DNA of 64,000 bases from Microbacterium sp. (GTDB lineage Bacteria; Actinomycetota; Actinomycetes; Actinomycetales; Microbacteriaceae), in assembly GCF_031180975.1 (NCBI RefSeq), contig NZ_JAPSLI010000001.1:606022-670021 (forward strand). The letters run 5' to 3'. Each line of letters begins with the position of its first letter. Position 1 is the stretch's first letter. The notes under the pieces are model-generated. The model worked only from the letters and a program-made list of their open reading frames with translations. It ran no database searches and was not told where the DNA came from. The position numbers were made by a program, and so were the translations under genes. Positions 60,931 through 64,000 of this stretch are shown piece by piece.

Positions 60931-63330
60931 TTACGACGTGAGCTCGGCGGCGGACGGCATCCGGCCGGCGATCTCCTCGATGACGTCGTCGCCGGGCTGC
61001 GCGTTCTCGAACGGCGCATCGATCTCGGCGCGGCCGAGGAGGTCCTCCATCCGGCGACGGCGGTGGCGGGTGATCAGGGTCACGACGCGGCCGGAGCGGC
61101 CGGCGCGGCCGGTGCGACCGGCGCGGTGCAGGTATGTCTTGTACTCGTCGGGGGCGTCGGCCTGCACGACGAGGTCGATGTCGTCGACGTGGATGCCGCG
61201 CGCGGCGACATCCGTGGCGACGAGCACCTGGACCTTGCCGGCGGTGAGCTTCTGCAGGTTGCGGGTGCGCTTGGCCTGGTTGAGATCTCCGTGCAGCGAC
61301 ACGGCGGCGATCCCGGCATCCTCGAACTGCTCGGCGAGCATCTCGGCGTACGCGCGGGTGCGGGCGAACACGAGCGTCTGGCCGTCGCGGTCGACGAGCG
61401 AAGTCAGCACCTCGGCCTTGTCGCGGTGCTCGATCACGAGCACGCGGTGCTCGATCGAGCTGGACTCCTGGTCCTCGCCGGCGACTTCGTACACGGCCGG
61501 GTCGACCAGGAACTCGTCCACCAGCGCGGCGACCTCACGGTCGAGCGTGGCCGAGAACAGCAGCTTCTGCGAGCCCTCGCCGCAGTGGCGGAGGATGCGC
61601 TGCACGGGCTCCACGAAGCCGAGCTCACACATGTGGTCCGCCTCGTCGAGGACGGCGATGCGCACCTCGGAAAGGTCGAGCTTGCCCTGCTCGATGAGGT
61701 CCTCGATGCGGCCCGGGGTGCCGATGATGATGTCGACGCCCTTCTTCAGCGCGCCGACCTGGCGCGCCTGCGGCACGCCGCCGTAGATCTGCGTGGTGAA
61801 CAGGCCGACGCTGCGCGCGATCGGCTGCACGGTGCGGTCGATCTGCAGCGCCAGCTCACGGGTCGGCGCCAGGATGATGGCGCGCGGCTTGCGGCCGATC
61901 TCGCGGCGCTTGCCGGCCTGCGACTTCAGAATGCTCTCCACCAGCGGGGCTCCGAACGCGATGGTCTTGCCCGAGCCGGTGCGGCCGCGGCCCAGCACGT
62001 CGCGTCCCTGCAGGATCGACGGGATCGTCGCCGCCTGGATCGGGAACGGCGTCTCGGCACCCATGTTGCGCAGCACCTCGGTGATGTTCGAGCCGAGACC
62101 GAGGTCGGCGAAGGTCACATCGGCGACCTCGCCGGCCTGCACGGCCTGGGCCTCGAGGCGCTCGTGCACGACGTCGTCGGCCTGTTCCTTCTCGGTGCGG
62201 GCACGGGATGCCGTCTCCGGGCGGTTCCAGTCGCTGCGCGTGGGGCGGTCCTCGCGGCGGGGGCGCTCGTCCCGACGCGGGTCGCTGGTGGCGCGGTCGG
62301 CGCGGTCGTAGCGCGGCCGGTCGTCGCGGGTGGGGCGATCGAAGCGCGGCCGGTCGTTGCGGGCGGGGCGGACTGGACCGTCCGTGCGGTCGAAACGGTC
62401 GTCGCGGGGGCGCTCGGTGCCGAAACGCTCAGTGCGGTCGAAGCCACCACGGTCATCGCGACGCTGCCGACCGGCGCGGTCGTCGCGCCGGTCGAAGCCG
62501 GCGCGCTCGGCGCGGTCGAACCGCGGACGCTCGTCACGACCGGCACGGTCATCGCGGCGCGGACGATCGTCGCGCATCGGACGCTCGCTGCGGTCGAAGC
62601 GTGCCCGGTCGTCACGACGGTCGAAGCCGCCACGGTCGTCGCGACGCTGCTGACCGGCGCGGTCGTCGCGACGGTCGGAGCCGGCGCGCTCGGCGCCGTC
62701 GAACCGCGGACGCTCGTCACGACCGAACTGCGGGCGTCCGGAGCGCTCGTCACGACCGAATCGTCCGGCGGTGGGGCGCTCGTCGCGGCGCGGGCGGTCG
62801 TCGAACCGACGCTCGCCACGCTCCTCGAACCGGCGGCCGTTCCTGTCACCTACGCCACCGGCCCTGTCACCTGCGCCACCGGCGCCGAACCGACGCTCGC
62901 CACGGTCGTCAGTACGCCGTGCGCCGAAGCCGCGGTCGCCCCGGTCGTCGAAGCGACGCGCCTCGAAGCGGCGCTCGGTGTAGCCACGGTCAGCGCGGTC
63001 CTCGCCGCGGTGATGCGGCGCCTCACGGCGGCCGGACTCGGCACGGTTGCGGATGGTGCGGGCCTCGTCGCGTCCGGCCCGCTCCTGAGCGGTCCAGCGG
63101 CGCTTCGGGGCCTCGGTCTCGGCCGGGCGGAAGCCGCGGTGCTTCGGGCTGCGACTGCCGGGCCGCAGCCCGGCGTCGGGACGGCGCTCTCCGGCATCCG
63201 CTCGCTCGCTCCTGGGTGTGCCGAAGCCGCGCCCGGCCTGACGGTCGTGGAAGGAGGTCTTCTTCGCACCGTAGCGAGGCTCGAAGTTACGGGCGGGTCG
63301 ACCGCCCTTGGGCTTGCTGTTCTTGGGCAT
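60931..63330 (-). CDS. DEAD-box RNA helicase with about 400-residue disordered N-terminus
   Basis: 799 residues from ATG 63330 (AGGAAA 4-5 bases upstream). The helicase core starts near residue 405: Q motif FADLGLGSNITEVLRNMGAE, Walker A GRTGSGKT (about 448), PTRELALQ, DEADHMCELGF (about 558), SATL, and HRAGRTGRAGRSG (about 735). The N-terminal half is low complexity, rich in Arg, Asp, Gly and Phe with many RDDR, RFD and RDERP units. Disordered tails in this family usually lie at the C-terminus; here it is N-terminal and unusually long. It may drive RNA binding or condensate formation. The 5' region is about 340 bases long. Confidence 0.93.
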   Translation of the reverse strand: MPKNSKPKGGRPARNFEPRYGAKKTSFHDRQAGRGFGTPRSERADAGERRPDAGLRPGSRSPKHRGFRPAETEAPKRRWTAQERAGRDEARTIRNRAESGRREAPHHRGEDRADRGYTERRFEARRFDDRGDRGFGARRTDDRGERRFGAGGAGDRAGGVGDRNGRRFEERGERRFDDRPRRDERPTAGRFGRDERSGRPQFGRDERPRFDGAERAGSDRRDDRAGQQRRDDRGGFDRRDDRARFDRSERPMRDDRPRRDDRAGRDERPRFDRAERAGFDRRDDRAGRQRRDDRGGFDRTERFGTERPRDDRFDRTDGPVRPARNDRPRFDRPTRDDRPRYDRADRATSDPRRDERPRREDRPTRSDWNRPETASRARTEKEQADDVVHERLEAQAVQAGEVADVTFADLGLGSNITEVLRNMGAETPFPIQAATIPSILQGRDVLGRGRTGSGKTIAFGAPLVESILKSQAGKRREIGRKPRAIILAPTRELALQIDRTVQPIARSVGLFTTQIYGGVPQARQVGALKKGVDIIIGTPGRIEDLIEQGKLDLSEVRIAVLDEADHMCELGFVEPVQRILRHCGEGSQKLLFSATLDREVAALVDEFLVDPAVYEVAGEDQESSSIEHRVLVIEHRDKAEVLTSLVDRDGQTLVFARTRAYAEMLAEQFEDAGIAAVSLHGDLNQAKRTRNLQKLTAGKVQVLVATDVAARGIHVDDIDLVVQADAPDEYKTYLHRAGRTGRAGRSGRVVTLITRHRRRRMEDLLGRAEIDAPFENAQPGDDVIEEIAGRMPSAAELTS

Positions 63331-63637
63331 GGTGTTTCCTGACTGTCTCTGACACGAGAACAGCGTCCGCCCCGTGCGCACAGAGCTCAGCGCACGGCGG
63401 ACATACCCGGGCATTCGTCGGCCGGGGCCATTCATGTGATGGTTTATGAACCATCGGCCCCTGGGCTCACACATTCAGAACACGCCCCGCACGAAGCGGG
63501 TGCCCGAAGCCGACCGCATGAGTCTACCGGTCCTGCCTGGGCAACCGCCCAGATGCCGCGAAGCGAGGCGTGGAGCGTTGCCGACACTTCGTTATCTGTT
63601 CGTGATTCGTGCGTCGGTTTCGGCCCGGGATCTGGGG
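63331..63637. other. 307-base gap upstream of the helicase gene
   Basis: No gene is seen. It contains a perfect hairpin GATGGTT-TATG-AACCATC (63438-63455), about 108 bases upstream of the helicase start, and a short stem CCCGC/GCGGG (63486-63500). The gap probably holds the divergent promoters of the helicase and DUF222 genes and a structured 5' leader. Confidence 0.5.
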
Positions 63638-63667
63638 TTCGAATGTCGGTGGCCCCTTCCATACTGG
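63638..63667 (+). promoter_or_regulatory. DNA-damage-type promoter of the DUF222 gene
   Basis: TTCGAA (63638-63643), TGTCGGTG (63644-63651), then TACTGG (63662-63667) just before the start codon. TGTCGGTG followed by a TA-rich hexamer resembles the RecA-NDp/PafBC promoter of mycobacteria (consensus tTGTCRgtg-N8-TAnnnT), with spacing two bases longer and an imperfect -10. Confidence 0.55.
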
Positions 63668-63671
63668 GGTG

Positions 63672-64000
63672 ATGAGGGCGCTGTGGGATGTGTCTGCGGA
63701 GCAGGTGGCCACGCTGGATCAGCTGGTCGACCTGGCGCAGGACCTGGAGCGTTCCCTCTCCACGTTGCAGGCCGCCCGGGACGGGGTCCTCGCGCTCGCG
63801 TCCCGGTGGGCGCTGTCGGTGGCGGGGGATGCGGATGAGGCGGACGTGTCGGTGCGGGCGGTCGCGGCCGAGCTGGGGGCGGCGTTGCGGGTCACGGATC
63901 GGACGGTGCAGCGGCGGATGGCGGAGGCGTCGGAGCGGGTGGAGCGGTTCCCGCTGGTGTGGCAGGCGCAGGGGGCGGGACGGATCACGGCCGGGCACGT
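63672..64000 (+). CDS. DUF222/13E12-repeat protein (partial, usually HNH endonuclease)
   Basis: ATG 63672 (GTG 63669 in frame directly before it) opens a frame running off the window: 109 residues starting MRALWDVSAEQVATLDQLVD. It is helical, with the DUF222 pattern VRAVAAELGAALRVTDRTVQ-RRMAEASERVERFPLVWQAQG. Full-length members end in an HNH nuclease domain, which is beyond the window. Codon use is more G-ending than neighbours (GTG, CGG, GCG runs), as in many copies of this multi-copy family. The -10 lies right before the start, so the mRNA is probably leaderless. Confidence 0.85.
   Translation, partial: MRALWDVSAEQVATLDQLVDLAQDLERSLSTLQAARDGVLALASRWALSVAGDADEADVSVRAVAAELGAALRVTDRTVQRRMAEASERVERFPLVWQAQGAGRITAGH

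Noticed and set aside
62200..62960. CRISPR-like array
   Set aside because: The short repeated DNA encodes RDDR/RDERP units of the helicase tail, in frame, with no regular repeat-spacer length.
63625..63670. tRNA (GTTCGAAT T-loop-like sequence)
   Set aside because: No acceptor or anticodon stem can be formed; the sequence is the promoter of the DUF222 gene.

Overview
The window is about 70% GC and has short intergenic gaps. Many neighbouring genes overlap by ATGA or TGATG, and codon use is strongly biased to G/C in third position. The gene content (PFNA/type VII-like locus, ECF vitamin transporter, lysA, Rv2578c-type radical SAM protein, DUF222/13E12 gene) points to a high-GC actinobacterium, most likely Microbacterium or a close relative in Microbacteriaceae. 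This is inference from gene content, not a database match.

Region 1 (1-29,102, all on the minus strand) is one functional block. A long set of overlapping genes starts at 28,987 and encodes, in order of transcription: a giant Ig-like/Fn3 surface protein, a MoxR AAA+ ATPase, a DUF58 protein, a transglutaminase-like membrane protein, an RDD-FHA protein, a PP2C phosphatase, an FHA protein, a Ser/Thr kinase, a second RDD-FHA protein and a FHA-FtsK/SpoIIIE ATPase of EssC/EccC type. Downstream lie a WXG100-family protein, a small protein with an orphan substrate-binding lipoprotein, and then two copies of a module. Each module has a WXG100-like carrier gene followed 3 bases later by a separate candidate effector gene; candidate immunity genes lie between them. 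This resembles the kinase-Fn3-ATPase-DUF58-transglutaminase (PFNA) clusters known from bifidobacteria and is probably a type VII-like secretion system with its signalling apparatus and cargo. The most striking observation is cis-regulatory. Four start sites (giant protein, WXG100 protein and both carrier genes) share a promoter of the form TGGG-N5-CTCCCC, a 24-25 base spacer, and a TA-rich -10 hexamer. This suggests one dedicated regulon for machine and cargo.

Region 2 (29,115-44,440) holds general metabolism and transport: 3-methyladenine DNA glycosylase I, an acyl-CoA oxidase-like enzyme, a GH3 glycosidase plus MFS sugar transporter divergent from a double TetR regulator with two matched operators, an amino-acid permease followed by a decayed gene, a second MFS transporter, a secreted SGNH hydrolase, RecQ, and a GNAT-pirin pair.

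Region 3 (44,621-64,000) holds a secreted subtilase, the S component of an ECF transporter next to dimethylargininase, a universal stress protein with an amino-acid permease, lysA, the ECF ATPase and T component, an AraC regulator divergent from a small secreted protein, an acyl-CoA dehydrogenase, a VanY-type carboxypeptidase divergent from a radical SAM protein, a DEAD-box helicase with a very long disordered N-terminus, and the start of a DUF222/13E12 gene behind a DNA-damage-type promoter. Convergent gene pairs are separated by strong hairpins. Two of these hairpins belong to a shared repeat family with CGTTCACAACTCAGGA-like ends. Several genes in regions 2 and 3 have a -10 hexamer exactly seven bases before the start codon, indicating leaderless mRNAs.
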